A stretch of 64,000 bases of DNA. It comes from Pontibacter virosus (GTDB lineage Bacteria > Bacteroidota > Bacteroidia > Cytophagales > Hymenobacteraceae). Positions 28,623-38,900 of the stretch are shown piece by piece. The notes beneath the pieces were generated by a model. That model was not told the origin of the DNA. It did no database searches and saw only the letters and a program-made list of their open reading frames with translations. A program made the translations under genes and the position numbers. Location of the stretch: contig NZ_QEKI01000008.1 of the NCBI RefSeq assembly GCF_003096355.1, forward strand, positions 104,276-168,275, written 5' to 3'. How positions within the stretch are numbered: position 1 is the first letter of the stretch; every line of letters starts with the position of its first letter.

Positions 28623-29336
28623 CTACTTCATGATCGGAACAGAAATAGTCAGGTTTATACGCAGGCCGTTCCAGTCGGGCTTCAGCTTTTTATCTGAGTT
28701 GTTCAGGGTCAGGTAGCTATCCTGCTGACCGGGTAGGTGAAAAGGTCCGTTCATGCCTGCCAGGTAACCTGCCGACAACTCTACCGGCATGTTAAAGAAG
28801 GGGCGCTGCAGTCCTATGTATGGCTTCACTCCGAAACCGAAGGAGTTGAAATCACTCTCCGAAGAATCACGTGTGTCATAAATACGGCTGTAGGACAACA
28901 TGCGCAGCCTGCTTAAAAAGCCATTCACTTCTATACCACCCATCACACTGATGCCACTGTTGCCAAGTGGCTTCCGGGTATTGATCAGGAAACCAAATGC
29001 GGTATAATTTACCAGGTTGTCTACCCGGATCTCGCCCGAATAATCCTCGTAAGCCACACGCCCGCCAGTAGAGCCGCGCTCTATAAATGTCCCGACCCTG
29101 GTCAGTTCCGTAAGATCTGTCGAGATGCCCAGTCCATATTGAAAATAAGGGCTGAAGCTATCGGTTGCCAGGGCGTTTACCTGCGTTTCGTAGATGATGC
29201 GTTGCTGAAACTCTTTCATCAGCGACATCTGAAATGTGCCATAGCCCAACCTCGGCGACACATATAAACCGCCTTGCGCCAGTGCGGAACCAGTCAGCAG
29301 TATACCTGCCAGCAATGTAAGAAGAAGGTGTCGCAT
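28623..29336 (-). CDS. Outer-membrane beta-barrel-like protein
   Basis: A 237-residue exported protein with a clear Sec signal peptide (MRHLLLTLLAGILLTGSALAQ). The mature part alternates polar and hydrophobic residues with aromatic ends (GLYVSPRLGYGTFQ, FSPYFQYGLGISTD, ISVMGGIEVNGF, FGFGVKPYIGLQ) and ends in a strand (GLRINLTISVPIM), as in small outer-membrane barrels. No specific family is recognised. It is 3 bases downstream of the lipoprotein gene 29340-31166, so they are very likely co-transcribed and may act together at the outer membrane. Confidence 0.72.
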   Translation of the reverse strand: MRHLLLTLLAGILLTGSALAQGGLYVSPRLGYGTFQMSLMKEFQQRIIYETQVNALATDSFSPYFQYGLGISTDLTELTRVGTFIERGSTGGRVAYEDYSGEIRVDNLVNYTAFGFLINTRKPLGNSGISVMGGIEVNGFLSRLRMLSYSRIYDTRDSSESDFNSFGFGVKPYIGLQRPFFNMPVELSAGYLAGMNGPFHLPGQQDSYLTLNNSDKKLKPDWNGLRINLTISVPIMK

Positions 29337-29339
29337 GGC

Positions 29340-31166
29340 TTATAGTTGGATGAAACGCTCGTGAGAAAAAATCCGGTCTTTGTACACAAAGGCAATAACA
29401 CCGTCTGCCAGTTTCAGCTTGCGCAGTCGCTGCCCTGTGTCAAGGTTGTAGACGTACAGGTTGCGGTCGCGGGCCATTTTTTCTTCGTACCCAAAGAGGT
29501 GGCTCGAACCTGCGTCTATTTCATATTGAAAGAGCTCTTTCTCGGTCGTTATGATCTTTTGCCGGGCTCCGGTTATGGTTGAATAGAGCGTGATCTTTTG
29601 CCCTTCTTTGTAGGCGTACAGCGGTTTGGTCGGGTGAAAAGCAAAGGCATATGTATCCTGCGTAACGTGGGCCTGATCCTGCCAGGTGCCATTGCTTTGT
29701 TCCAGGTAAATCGATTGGCTCACCCGCATGGCCCGCCCATCCGAACTGAGTTCGCTGTAGGCAGCCCCGATCTCTTTGCCGATGCGCGTCAGCACCTTGC
29801 GTCGCTCCATGTCCACCAGGTAGACAGTGTCCATACCCGTGGCTGTGTTCTGGGCCGCGATCATCAGCCTGTGGTTGTTGCTCACACCAATGCCGAAACT
29901 GTTGTAATCGGTATAGGGGAGCAGGTCGTGCAGTTGGTAGGTTTCAAGCGTCTGGAGTGTCGACGGGCTGATTCTGTGAATGACATCATTCAGCACGATA
30001 TAGGCATAGCGGCCGTCCACGGACAGGGCACTCTTCGCCAGCCCGTGATCCATGGACTGGTAGCTCACGTCCCGCTGCTGCAGCACGCGCATAGCGGCGG
30101 CGTCATAGAGATAGAGCGTGCCCGCCTGCCAGATAAGGAAGCGGTCTGTGGCCGCACTGCGCAGGATGGTGGCATCTTCAAAAGGCCCCCAGGCCGTGCC
30201 GCGACCAGGTATGGTGTTGTAGGAGGCATACCAATTATCGTAATAACTTAACGACGCTTTGGTATAAGTCCTTAGCGTGCTTGGAAGGTCGCGCCCGAAA
30301 CCAGGGTCTGGAAAGGTAACTACCGTATCATTTCTGTCATAGGTTTCAAAGAACCCCATGTCTGACGAGAGCACATAGGATTTAAAGCTCTTGAAAGGAG
30401 TCGAGCTGAACGTGATCTTCACCTGGTTGTCCACTTCATAAGATGCCTTCAGGATGGCAGGCATTGGGTAATGGTAGGAGGCGGCGGTTCCTGCGGTGCC
30501 CGTTGAGTACTTTTTCTCATCCAGGTGCACCACGATCCAATAGGTTACCGGGCCACCGATATAGTTATCGTCTGTCCAGGAAGTTGTGTTCGGGTCGGTA
30601 GTGCTTGCCAGTATGTGCGGCGGAAAATCCGACAATTGCCTGACAAGGTCCATGCTCTTGAACAGCAGGCCGGTGTAAGGCTCCGATGTGATGTGCAACT
30701 GACCGTCTTCAGGAGCAATGTGTGTGACTGCGGGAGCAGTAGGAGCGCTGTTGTAGATCTGCACAACCCAGGTACGCGATACCTGAATAGCCTCGGCTCT
30801 GTACTTGTCGGCCAGACTGCCGGTACCCGATCGGATGTAGGCGGTATACCTGAGCGTGTGGAAGCCATCGCTATACTTCTCGGATTGAAAGTAATAGGCG
30901 CCCCCTTTACTATCCCCGTTCGAGAGCATCTGATCACCCAACTCCAGCGTGTGCCCATAGTACTCACGGTCGGGCAAAAACACGTTAAAATACAGGTTCA
31001 GGTCGCCCCGCACAAAAATGGTGTCCTGCTGATCGGTCAGGGTGATATCAGCCAGAACCTGCTGGTTGGGGTTGATCTCTTCAAAGTGGCTGCCCGAGGG
31101 ACTGTAATCGCAGGCAAGTAACAGGCACGACAGAATGCCAAAACACAGACGTAAAAGTTGCTTCAT
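29340..31166 (-). CDS. Lipoprotein with beta-propeller-like region
   Basis: A 608-residue predicted lipoprotein. The N-terminus MKQLLRLCFGILSCLLLAC carries a lipobox (LLAC) with Cys19 as lipidation site. Residues about 35-150 and 150-260 look like beta-sandwich (Ig/Fn3-like) domains. The rest (about 330-608) has repeated blade-like units such as LIWQAGTLYLYDAAAMRVL, LSVDGRYAYIVLNDVIHRI and FHPTKPLYAYKEGQKITLYS, suggesting a WD40/YVTN-type propeller. It is probably anchored in the outer membrane and involved in binding or surface assembly; the function is unknown. It is first of a two-gene unit with the barrel protein. Confidence 0.75.
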   Translation of the reverse strand: MKQLLRLCFGILSCLLLACDYSPSGSHFEEINPNQQVLADITLTDQQDTIFVRGDLNLYFNVFLPDREYYGHTLELGDQMLSNGDSKGGAYYFQSEKYSDGFHTLRYTAYIRSGTGSLADKYRAEAIQVSRTWVVQIYNSAPTAPAVTHIAPEDGQLHITSEPYTGLLFKSMDLVRQLSDFPPHILASTTDPNTTSWTDDNYIGGPVTYWIVVHLDEKKYSTGTAGTAASYHYPMPAILKASYEVDNQVKITFSSTPFKSFKSYVLSSDMGFFETYDRNDTVVTFPDPGFGRDLPSTLRTYTKASLSYYDNWYASYNTIPGRGTAWGPFEDATILRSAATDRFLIWQAGTLYLYDAAAMRVLQQRDVSYQSMDHGLAKSALSVDGRYAYIVLNDVIHRISPSTLQTLETYQLHDLLPYTDYNSFGIGVSNNHRLMIAAQNTATGMDTVYLVDMERRKVLTRIGKEIGAAYSELSSDGRAMRVSQSIYLEQSNGTWQDQAHVTQDTYAFAFHPTKPLYAYKEGQKITLYSTITGARQKIITTEKELFQYEIDAGSSHLFGYEEKMARDRNLYVYNLDTGQRLRKLKLADGVIAFVYKDRIFSHERFIQL

Positions 31167-31355
31167 AGGCTGGTAAGGGGCTAAAAAACAGCGAGGTATA
31201 GCGCTACGTAAATATACAGCTTGTCCTGTATTTTCAACCGACTGGAAGCAGAAATATATGCTGCAGCCATGGAATAGTTGGATCAGCCAGAACAGAAGGT
31301 ATACCCGGTGTTATTTTATACCTGTTTCCAGGTATACGGCTTTCCTTTCTTTCAA

Positions 31356-32420
31356 TTAATCACACTTTTTCGTTCCTACTTTCCCCTCCCTGGTCAGGTA
31401 TACGGTCTGGCCGTCCTTCTTCAGTTCAATGCAGTTGTCAGAAGCATAGAACATAACGGGTTTATCGAAAACGGGGCCTGTTAAGTCTTTTCCCGACTTA
31501 TCTACATACCCAAACTTATACTGGTCTTTGGCAGGACCATCCTGGCGGTAGTAATAGAACTGCTTGCCGATGTCATCTGTAATGTAGTCGTACCAGGCTG
31601 TAAACTGTTTGCCCTCCGCTGTAAACAGTGCCTCCTTCTGAGCTGCGTTTCTTACATTGAAAATCTTGTTGTCGCTCCCCGAACTGATCTTCTCGTACTC
31701 AAAAGGGATCACTGTATTTCCTTGCTCGTCCATTACACCCGCTTTGCCTTTCAGCACCAGGATGACCAGGCCGTTTCTGTAATAAGTGTACTCGTCATCG
31801 TAGATAAGCGGCACGAGCACTTCGTGTGTTTTTTTGTCGATGAACCCACATTTACCGTTCTGGCAAACCAGGTAGCGCGGGCCCTGGCTGTCCACACTGT
31901 CATAAATTGGTTTGAGCAAGTAGGAGCCGCTTTCTCCGTCAATCAGAGCTTCTTTGCCGTTTACCGTGATCATGATCTCAGCGCCATGGTAGCCCTGTAA
32001 TACGGCCCCTGCCGGCAGGATGCTGCTCCCTGTTTCCGTGATGATATCCGTTTTGCGCTTCCCCTCCACCTGGTACTCCACATAGAATACATCGGTGCGC
32101 TGAAAGAATACCTCCAGTTTGCTGTACTGGATCGGCAGAAGCAGCTTCTGCTCCGTATCCATGAGCCCGAATTTTCCGTCCAGTTCCACTCTGATGTGAG
32201 GCTCATATCCTTTGTACGCCACGGAGGTATACCTGGCGGGCACTACGACCTTTCCATCGTAATCAGCGAGGCCAAATTTCCCTTTCTCTTCGATAAGCGT
32301 GTAGTACATTTCCAGCTGTATCTGCTGTGGTGGCATTTCATCCAGTTCTTCAATTAACTGTGCGAAAGCAGGGACGAATGGGAGCGAAAGAAAAATGACA
32401 AGAAGTAAAAGTTGCTTCAT
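31356..32420 (-). CDS. WG repeat-containing exported protein
   Basis: A 354-residue protein with a Sec signal peptide (MKQLLLLVIFLSLPFVPAFAQ). The mature part carries about seven WG-type repeats: GKFGLADYDGKVVVPARY, GKFGLMDTEQKLLLPIQY, GKCGFIDKKTHEVLVPLIY, GKAGVMDEQGNTVIPFEY and KFGYVDKSGKDLTGPVFD, each with an F/AG core and an Asp-x-x-Gly turn. WG repeats are common in Bacteroidota surface proteins and have no fixed function. I chose ATG 32420 over 32486, because only the former puts the signal peptide at the N-terminus. No partner gene is evident. The 190-base gap downstream toward the lipoprotein gene holds nothing recognisable apart from several TATACC words. Confidence 0.85.
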   Translation of the reverse strand: MKQLLLLVIFLSLPFVPAFAQLIEELDEMPPQQIQLEMYYTLIEEKGKFGLADYDGKVVVPARYTSVAYKGYEPHIRVELDGKFGLMDTEQKLLLPIQYSKLEVFFQRTDVFYVEYQVEGKRKTDIITETGSSILPAGAVLQGYHGAEIMITVNGKEALIDGESGSYLLKPIYDSVDSQGPRYLVCQNGKCGFIDKKTHEVLVPLIYDDEYTYYRNGLVILVLKGKAGVMDEQGNTVIPFEYEKISSGSDNKIFNVRNAAQKEALFTAEGKQFTAWYDYITDDIGKQFYYYRQDGPAKDQYKFGYVDKSGKDLTGPVFDKPVMFYASDNCIELKKDGQTVYLTREGKVGTKKCD

Positions 32421-32522
32421 AAGCGGTGTGGTTTGAAAATGGGTGTAGTGTATAAATATTAAATATATGCTATATAAATAAGCCACGCAATTTTAGGTAT
32501 AGCATCGGGCATTACGGAAAAC

Positions 32523-32555
32523 AAAAAAGCAGCAACCGCTATGGCTACTGCTTTT
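32523..32555 (-). terminator. Rho-independent terminator of the Lys-rich ORF
   Basis: AAAAGCAG (32525-32532) pairs with CTGCTTTT (32548-32555), followed on the minus strand by a T-run. It lies 46 bases past the stop of ORF 32601-32708. Confidence 0.65.
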
Positions 32556-32600
32556 CAAAATAGTGTGGGTATACCTGCCTAGTGGGACAGGGCGTATGTG

Positions 32601-32708
32601 TTAGTCGTAGCTTTTCTTTTTCTTCTCGAGTTTAGCCGCCTGCTTTTCCTTTGGAGTTTTGGCCGGCTTTTTCTTTACATCCTTTTTTGCGTCTTGTGAC
32701 TTTGCCAT
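32601..32708 (-). CDS. Small Lys-rich protein
   Basis: A 35-residue ORF, MAKSQDAKKDVKKKPAKTPK and then a Lys-rich ending (KLEKKKKSYD). It is strongly basic and likely disordered. It starts at an ATG with a TATACC-rich leader and has its own terminator on the same strand. A comparable short Lys/Glu-rich ORF lies at 55376-55537. Such proteins may bind nucleic acid or ribosomes, which is only a guess from charge. Confidence 0.5.
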   Translation of the reverse strand: MAKSQDAKKDVKKKPAKTPKEKQAAKLEKKKKSYD

Positions 32709-32749
32709 AGGTATAGATTTAAGGTATAGAATAAAGGTACGTAATTTTT

Positions 32750-33079
32750 TTATTCGTAATGCACCTCCAGCTCATCTTCCGCCAAACCGAAGGCAATTCC
32801 CCGCATCAGAATCTGGGCGTTGGGGTGGGTGGGTTCCTGTAGGTCCTGCTCTATCTCGCTGATGCTCATGCCCAATGTGTCGCCTCCAAAAATGCGGATG
32901 CGCAGCGACCGAGTGCTTTCAATTTCGTCTTCGTCCTCGTTTTCCTCGTCGGCATCCGCCTGCAGCTGCAGTTCCATTTCCTGCAAACGCCCGATCAGGT
33001 TGTCGCGGTCTATTTCCTGGTCCAGGAACTGGCCGAACAACTGCCGGGCCATGGGGGAGTAGTGGGGTTGGTGGGGCAT
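32750..33079 (-). CDS. Hypothetical acidic protein
   Basis: A 109-residue protein. The N-terminus (MPHQPHYSPMARQLFGQFLD) leads into a coiled helix (LIGRLQEMELQLQ), an acidic stretch (ADADEENEDEDEIE) and a C-terminal helical region (GDTLGMSISEIEQDL). There is no signal peptide, no membrane segment and no recognised family. It stands 98 bases downstream of the FUSC gene on the same strand and could be co-transcribed with it. Confidence 0.6.
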   Translation of the reverse strand: MPHQPHYSPMARQLFGQFLDQEIDRDNLIGRLQEMELQLQADADEENEDEDEIESTRSLRIRIFGGDTLGMSISEIEQDLQEPTHPNAQILMRGIAFGLAEDELEVHYE

Positions 33080-33177
33080 GGGTGTTATTTGTTTTAATAA
33101 TAATTAAACGCAAGATAGGGGAAATGTGCCTGAATTGCCGCCCCTTTATACGTAAGAGCAAAGGCAGCTCACAAACC

Positions 33178-35403
33178 TCAGGCCAGTCCCTCCACCGCAT
33201 GCTTCAGGTTACCGGAGATGGTGTGCAGCCACTTCAGCTGATCCGAAATCAGGCGGGCTTCCTTCAGGTTTTTGAGGAAGCCGGGGGCGATGGGCTTGTA
33301 CGTGGCGCCGGCCAGCTCGCGGGTGCGTATGGCAACCAGTTCGTTATACCTGCCCTCCAGGTGGTCGTAAGCTTCCACCAGCTCTTTCTTCATCACTTCT
33401 TCTGCCTCTGCCTCCTCTTGCAGGGTCTGCAGCGCCTGTGCCAGGTTGGCGTCTATCGATTTGATGATCAGGTGCAGGTCTTCCGAGGCAGCCTCAGTCT
33501 TATTGTCCCGGATAAAGGTGCCCAGCGCAGCCGCAGCCGCCAGGAAGGTATGGTTCAGACCGACGATCTCATAGATCTCCATCAGCTTCTGCTGCGCAGA
33601 CTTCGGCTCCTGGCTCATCCGCTGGAAAGCCGCATTCAGATTGCCCATTTGCAGGAAGGCTTCTTTTCTGGCGAGTTTGTAGGTTGTGGTGTTCTTCGAT
33701 TTTTGATGACTATACCTGTCTATCTCGGCCAGGTAGCTGCGGTTGGCGTGCAGGGCCTTCACAATATTTCCTTTGATGCTTAGCAACTCCCACGAAGGCC
33801 ACAAAAAGGAGATAGCTAGTGTAGCAATGGCAGCGCCTGTCAGGGTATCGATCACCCGGAACTGGATCGCGTCGAAGGCATCCGGAGAGATGAGGGCATA
33901 GATAAAGATAACGCCGGTAGTTACGAAAATAGAGGAGGTGCGGTAGTTTCGCTGCACAAAAGCGAAAGAAAGAACCAGCGAAACCAGCGCCAGCACGCTA
34001 TACAGGTATACATTCTGCACCAGAAGCACCACCGCGCCTGCTATCACGGCACCAAGCAAAGTACCATAAAGCCTGTGCTTCGACCGCTCCTTCGTTAAGG
34101 TATAGCCGGGCCTCAGGATGACCACGATCGTGAGCAGGATCCAGTAAGCGTTTTGTATCGGAAAGATGATGCCCAGCACATAGCCCAGCAGCATCGCGAT
34201 GGTCAGTCGGCCGGCATGCTTAAAGATGGGAGACTCAGGGGAAAAGTTATCCCGTAAGATCCGCACATCATAATCCTGCTGGGTGATAAACTGCCGTCTT
34301 TCCCTGTTTTGTAGGCCAATATTTTGCTGCTCCTCCAGGTCCAGGTATACCCGCTCGATGGAGGTGATCTTTTGCAGCAGCTTTTCTTCGTAGTCCAGCA
34401 GGTTGTGGAGCAGGAGCGCCCCCTCCCGGGCCTGGGGCAGTTTCAGTTCTTCCACGTATTGCCGGATGCTGTCGTTGCACTTCTGCAGCAAGGGCTCCAG
34501 GTCTTTCTCTGCTGACAGGGCAAGCCCCTGTTGCATGCTGTCGGCCAGGTCGTCCAGCTTGGCAGACAATTCAAAAACCAGCTTAATGAAAGGCAACAGC
34601 ACCCTGACGGATTGCCCGAACAGTGCTCTAGCCCGCTCATAATTGGCCGGGTTGGCTAGCGATAGTTCCAGGATGTCGATCAGCTCAATAAAGATCAGGA
34701 GCTGCTTGCGGTGGTAGTTGGAGGTGCCGGAGCTTTGTCTTTCGTGCAGGAGCACTTCGCGCAAGGCCTCGTGCGTCTCATTTAGTTTCACCTGCAGGTT
34801 GTAGAGTTCCTTCTGCAGCGCCTCCTGGTCCGGGCTCTCGGTTGTCAGCTTGCCACGCAGCTGTATGTAACGGGCTGTCTGCCGCAGACAGGTAATGATC
34901 AGGTTTTCGGTTTGTCGCCTTTGCAGCAGCGAATGGAAGACAAGTGAAAGCAGCAGGGCCCACAGACCGCCAACCCCTAGCAGCAGGCCGTGTATAAAAA
35001 TGTCGGCACCGGTATGCGCGTGCACAAAACTCAGCACAATGGCCATCAAGCCGGCAAACGATACCAACGATGCCCGGAAGCCATAAACAGAGATGAAGGA
35101 GATGGTGAACACCAGCACTGCCAGCACCGGGAGCAGCAGGTATAGACTCACCGATGCCAGGCCAATGGCTATACTGGCCAACACGACAATAGCAGCCGAT
35201 ACGAGGATGCCGACGGTTTTATGCTTTCGGCTGCCCGGCACATCACTCCCCGAAGCCAGCACAACACCCATGGCGACGCTTAGGAAGTAGGGCACCTGCT
35301 CAAGCCATAGCCCCAGCGAAACAGGCACAGCGGCACCAAAGGTGATCACCAGCGCCTTTACAAAGTCGGTACTCCTGAAAAATTGTCTCAACTCCTGCAG
35401 CAT
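33178..35403 (-). CDS. FUSC/YccS-family membrane protein
   Basis: A 741-residue inner-membrane protein of the FUSC (aromatic acid exporter-like, YccS/YhfK) group. It has two blocks of about six hydrophobic segments (about residues 18-165 and 400-535). These are separated by a long helical cytoplasmic region (about 170-395), and a second soluble helical domain follows (about 540-741). The second block contains NAYWILLTIVVILRPGYTLTKERSKHRLYGTLLGA, of which RPGY-T-KER-HR-GT-GA is the family hallmark. ATG 35403 is preferred over 35421, because a perfect -7 element TACATTTG (35408-35415, minus strand) sits just 4 bases before it, implying a nearly leaderless transcript. The transported substrate is unknown. 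Confidence 0.88.
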   Translation of the reverse strand: MLQELRQFFRSTDFVKALVITFGAAVPVSLGLWLEQVPYFLSVAMGVVLASGSDVPGSRKHKTVGILVSAAIVVLASIAIGLASVSLYLLLPVLAVLVFTISFISVYGFRASLVSFAGLMAIVLSFVHAHTGADIFIHGLLLGVGGLWALLLSLVFHSLLQRRQTENLIITCLRQTARYIQLRGKLTTESPDQEALQKELYNLQVKLNETHEALREVLLHERQSSGTSNYHRKQLLIFIELIDILELSLANPANYERARALFGQSVRVLLPFIKLVFELSAKLDDLADSMQQGLALSAEKDLEPLLQKCNDSIRQYVEELKLPQAREGALLLHNLLDYEEKLLQKITSIERVYLDLEEQQNIGLQNRERRQFITQQDYDVRILRDNFSPESPIFKHAGRLTIAMLLGYVLGIIFPIQNAYWILLTIVVILRPGYTLTKERSKHRLYGTLLGAVIAGAVVLLVQNVYLYSVLALVSLVLSFAFVQRNYRTSSIFVTTGVIFIYALISPDAFDAIQFRVIDTLTGAAIATLAISFLWPSWELLSIKGNIVKALHANRSYLAEIDRYSHQKSKNTTTYKLARKEAFLQMGNLNAAFQRMSQEPKSAQQKLMEIYEIVGLNHTFLAAAAALGTFIRDNKTEAASEDLHLIIKSIDANLAQALQTLQEEAEAEEVMKKELVEAYDHLEGRYNELVAIRTRELAGATYKPIAPGFLKNLKEARLISDQLKWLHTISGNLKHAVEGLA

Positions 35404-35407
35404 ACCG

Positions 35408-35415
35408 CAAATGTA
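35408..35415 (-). promoter_or_regulatory. Promoter -7 element before the FUSC gene
   Basis: TACATTTG on the minus strand matches TAnnTTTG and ends 4 bases before the ATG at 35403. If used, the mRNA would start at or next to the start codon. Confidence 0.45.
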
Positions 35416-35473
35416 CGGCAAGTGCGGGGGAGAAGCTGTGTCTGGTGGGGGAAGTTTTAGAAAGTGCTGTAGG

Positions 35474-35872
35474 TTACTGGAGAAGCTTCCGCTCTTTCAG
35501 CCAGTCGAAAATGATCTGGTCAACAGGCGACACGGCCTCTCTGTCCTGATAGGTAAACCACACCACTTCTTCTATTTCACTGGCAGCGGCAATTTTGCCT
35601 GTATAGTTACCGGTATAGCAGGTCATTTGCACCTGCACTCCATCCGGATGGCTATCGGCCTGCGCCTGGAATATACCCAGAAATCGGGTGCTGGCCTCGA
35701 TCAGAGAAATGCTGAGCTCTTCGTTTATTTCACGCGACAGTGCCTCGAAGTCGCTCTCGCCCGCTTCGCGTTTCCCGCCAGGAAAATAGTATTTGGTTCT
35801 GCCCTTGCTGCGGGTACTCAGTATTTTACCGTCCCGGATTTCGATCCAGGCGAGTTTGTCGATCAGCTTCAA
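35474..35872 (-). CDS. Nudix hydrolase
   Basis: A 132-residue single-domain Nudix protein. The Nudix box spans residues 33-55: G33-x5-E39-x7-R47-E48-I-N-E51-E52-L. The last consensus glycine is replaced by Ser54, while the metal-binding glutamates are present, so it should be active. The substrate (a nucleoside diphosphate derivative) cannot be told. It begins 36 bases after the stop of the helicase gene on the same strand, so it may be transcribed with that island or simply lie downstream. Confidence 0.88.
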   Translation of the reverse strand: MKLIDKLAWIEIRDGKILSTRSKGRTKYYFPGGKREAGESDFEALSREINEELSISLIEASTRFLGIFQAQADSHPDGVQVQMTCYTGNYTGKIAAASEIEEVVWFTYQDREAVSPVDQIIFDWLKERKLLQ

Positions 35873-35908
35873 TCCTGTAATGTTTCTTTAAGTTAAGTCT
35901 AGTTGAAT

Positions 35909-38900
35909 TTACCCCACTGCCATTTTAGCGGCGCCTTTCCACAAGAAAGCGGGCATTGGTTCGTGTAATTCCCAATTTATACTCATAGGTTTAGACCCTT
36001 TATGTGTCACATAATCTACAGGACCTAAGAAGTAATAAGGACTCGTAAAACCATATGCGTCTTTCTTCTCCTCCCGCACAAACAACAGAAGGCGCTTCTC
36101 ATTCTCTCGGTGCATGATGTAGGAAATACCTACAGGACTCTCAGGAGCTGTTTTGTTTTGTGACTGCCAATGGAATATCTTTTCGTTAATAGCATAGTCT
36201 TCATACTGGGTACTTGGAGAGAAGTCTTTGTCTGACTTGTTAAGGGTAACGAGCAGGAGTTCTGTATTAAGAGCAGGTATATTGATCACACCTTCCTGTG
36301 AAGGAAATGCCCTTTCAGGAGTAGTTTTACCAAAAGCACACAATATTTCATCTCTTGAATAACGAGCATGTAATTCTAGTGCTAACGGATAACCTAATGT
36401 TACTGCTTTGGTAGTATGTTCAAGTTGGCTTCTTAAATAGGAAATGATTTCTCTCAATTCACTTTTAAGAACAGTATAGTTTCCAATTGCCTGGAGCCCT
36501 TCTTTAATATTAGTAAAGCCATACTCTCCTATTCCTTTTTGCCAAATGTCATAGTAAAACATTAGGGCGAACTGATTGTCTAGTCCGTCAGTATCAGTGT
36601 AATCAAAATCATGCTCAACAAGATTGGTAATAAACTGTAAATAAGAAGGGGAGTCAATTTGTACAACTCGCTTTAAACCTTTCTCTATTTGGGTATGATA
36701 TCTAACTATCTCGTAATTTAAAATTCCTGCATCTCTTTTTAATTCAGACCAAGTAGTTGTACTGTAGATGGTGCGGATATCCAATTGGTGATACCTTAGA
36801 AAGTTAGCCAATGTCAGCTCCTGATGTGCATAATGCCTAAAGCTGGCAACTTCACGTCGTAATCTGCGGAGATTAAAAACCGCACTTCTAATATTATCTA
36901 AAATATACTCCTTTGCATGCTTTTCCATCCTGATGTTACAGCCCGGAGGGAGGTGCGGGAAGTTGTTCTCGATTTCTTTCTGAATGTTAAATCTTGATTT
37001 GCCGGCTAATGCTCTAAATTTATCGGCAAAGTTATAGTTAACGTGCGCTTGGCTCACAAAGTCAAGTACCGTTAAGCATTCTTTTCCTTCTGAAATTCTT
37101 AGGCCGCGACCCAACTGTTGCAGGAATACTGTTAAACTTTCTGTTGGGCGTAGAAACATCACAGTGTCAATTTCAGGTATATCAACACCTTCGTTAAATA
37201 TGTCAACGACGAAAACAAAGTTGACCTCACCTATTATTAGCCGCTGCCGAATTGTTGCTCTTTCTGTATTATTTCCGTTTCCACTTACTAGAGAAACGGC
37301 TCTGTAGCCTGCTGCATTAAACGCGTCGCTCATAAATTGAGCATGAGCCTTTGAGCTACAGAAGCCGAGGGTTTTCGATTCAAATGGATCTGTCAGGTAA
37401 TATTCAACGGCATCTAGAATCAAAGCCGCTCTTTGTTTGGTCGAAAGTACTGCTGTAAGATCAGTGGTGTTATACCTGCCAGCTTCCCACCTCACGTTTT
37501 TAAGGTTTACACTTTTTTCATCGGAGATACAGAAATATTGAAAAGGGCTGAGCAGTTTTAAGGTAAGCGCATCTGCTAGCCTTATTTCAGCTGATATTTT
37601 ATCATTGAAATCTGGCAGCAGGCTCCTGCCGTCCATCCGATCTGGTGTTGCCGTCAGTCCAAGTAGAATCTTTGGCTCGAATAGATCAAAGATGATTCGA
37701 TAGGTTTCCGCTTGGCTGTGGTGTGCCTCGTCTATTATAATGAAATCATAATAATCAGCTGATAACCTCTCTTGGAAGAAATGTTTTTGGGAATAGAAAG
37801 TTTGAATGGAAACAAAAAGATGCTGTAAGTCCCCATCCTGCGGTACATGGTTTCCTACCCATAATTGGCCAAAGTCGTTAAACCCAGAACCTAGGACAGC
37901 TCTAAAAGAAGCAATAGCTTGCTCTAAAATTTCTTTCCTGTGCGCAATAAATAATAAGTTGGCTTTGCCTTTTTGTGCCAGGTAAAACCGTTGGTAATCG
38001 AAGGCAGAAATAATGGTTTTACCTGTGCCTGTAGCAGCTACAACAAGGTTTCTAAAGTTACTGTGAATCTCCCTTTCTACCTTTAATTTCTCTAATACCT
38101 CTCTCTGAAAAGGGAAGGGGTTTATCTTAAAATAATTTGTTAACGAAACCACATTATCGCGCTGCTTTTCATTCTTAATAGCTTCTTTAAATTTAGCAAT
38201 ACCACCTATTGATAAATCTTCGAAGTCGATACTATTCCAATAATGATCGAAGGTGGCTTTAGCCTTTTCTATTATGTGAGGGTTCTCTTGGCTAGTTACC
38301 CTTAAATTCCATTCAAGGCCTTTGGTTAAAGCGGATTTTGAGAGATTGGAGGAACCTATGAATGCAGTATTAAAATCTGTATTTCGTTCGAAAATATAGG
38401 CCTTAGCGTGCAATCGTTCAATTTTTGTCTGGTAAGAAATTTTAATGCGCGTATTGGGCAGCTTTGATAAAAAATCTAACGCTCTCGCTTCTGTAGCACC
38501 CATGTATGAAGTCGTGATAATCCGAAGCTCAGCACCTTCACGGTTCGTAAACTCTCTGAGAGCACGTTCAAAAATACGTAGGCCTGACCAACGAATAAAT
38601 GATACAATCCAATAGATTTTGTCCGCAGATAAAATGTCGCGCTCTATTTCTGTATCAATTGAAATATCGGAGTTACTTCCTGTAAATAAGTTACTCACTG
38701 ATAAACCAGTCTGAGGAATTTTACGGTTCAGGTCGTCGAATAATTGTTTATCTGTTTTGCCAATTTTAGATAATACAGCAGTGAGTATATACCCCTCATG
38801 ATAAATCAGACTATTACTCGCCTCCAGGTTTATTTTCTCGTCTACAAACTGAATGATCTCATTGCAGAACTGTACCTGTTTCCTCAAATCATCCTTCTTT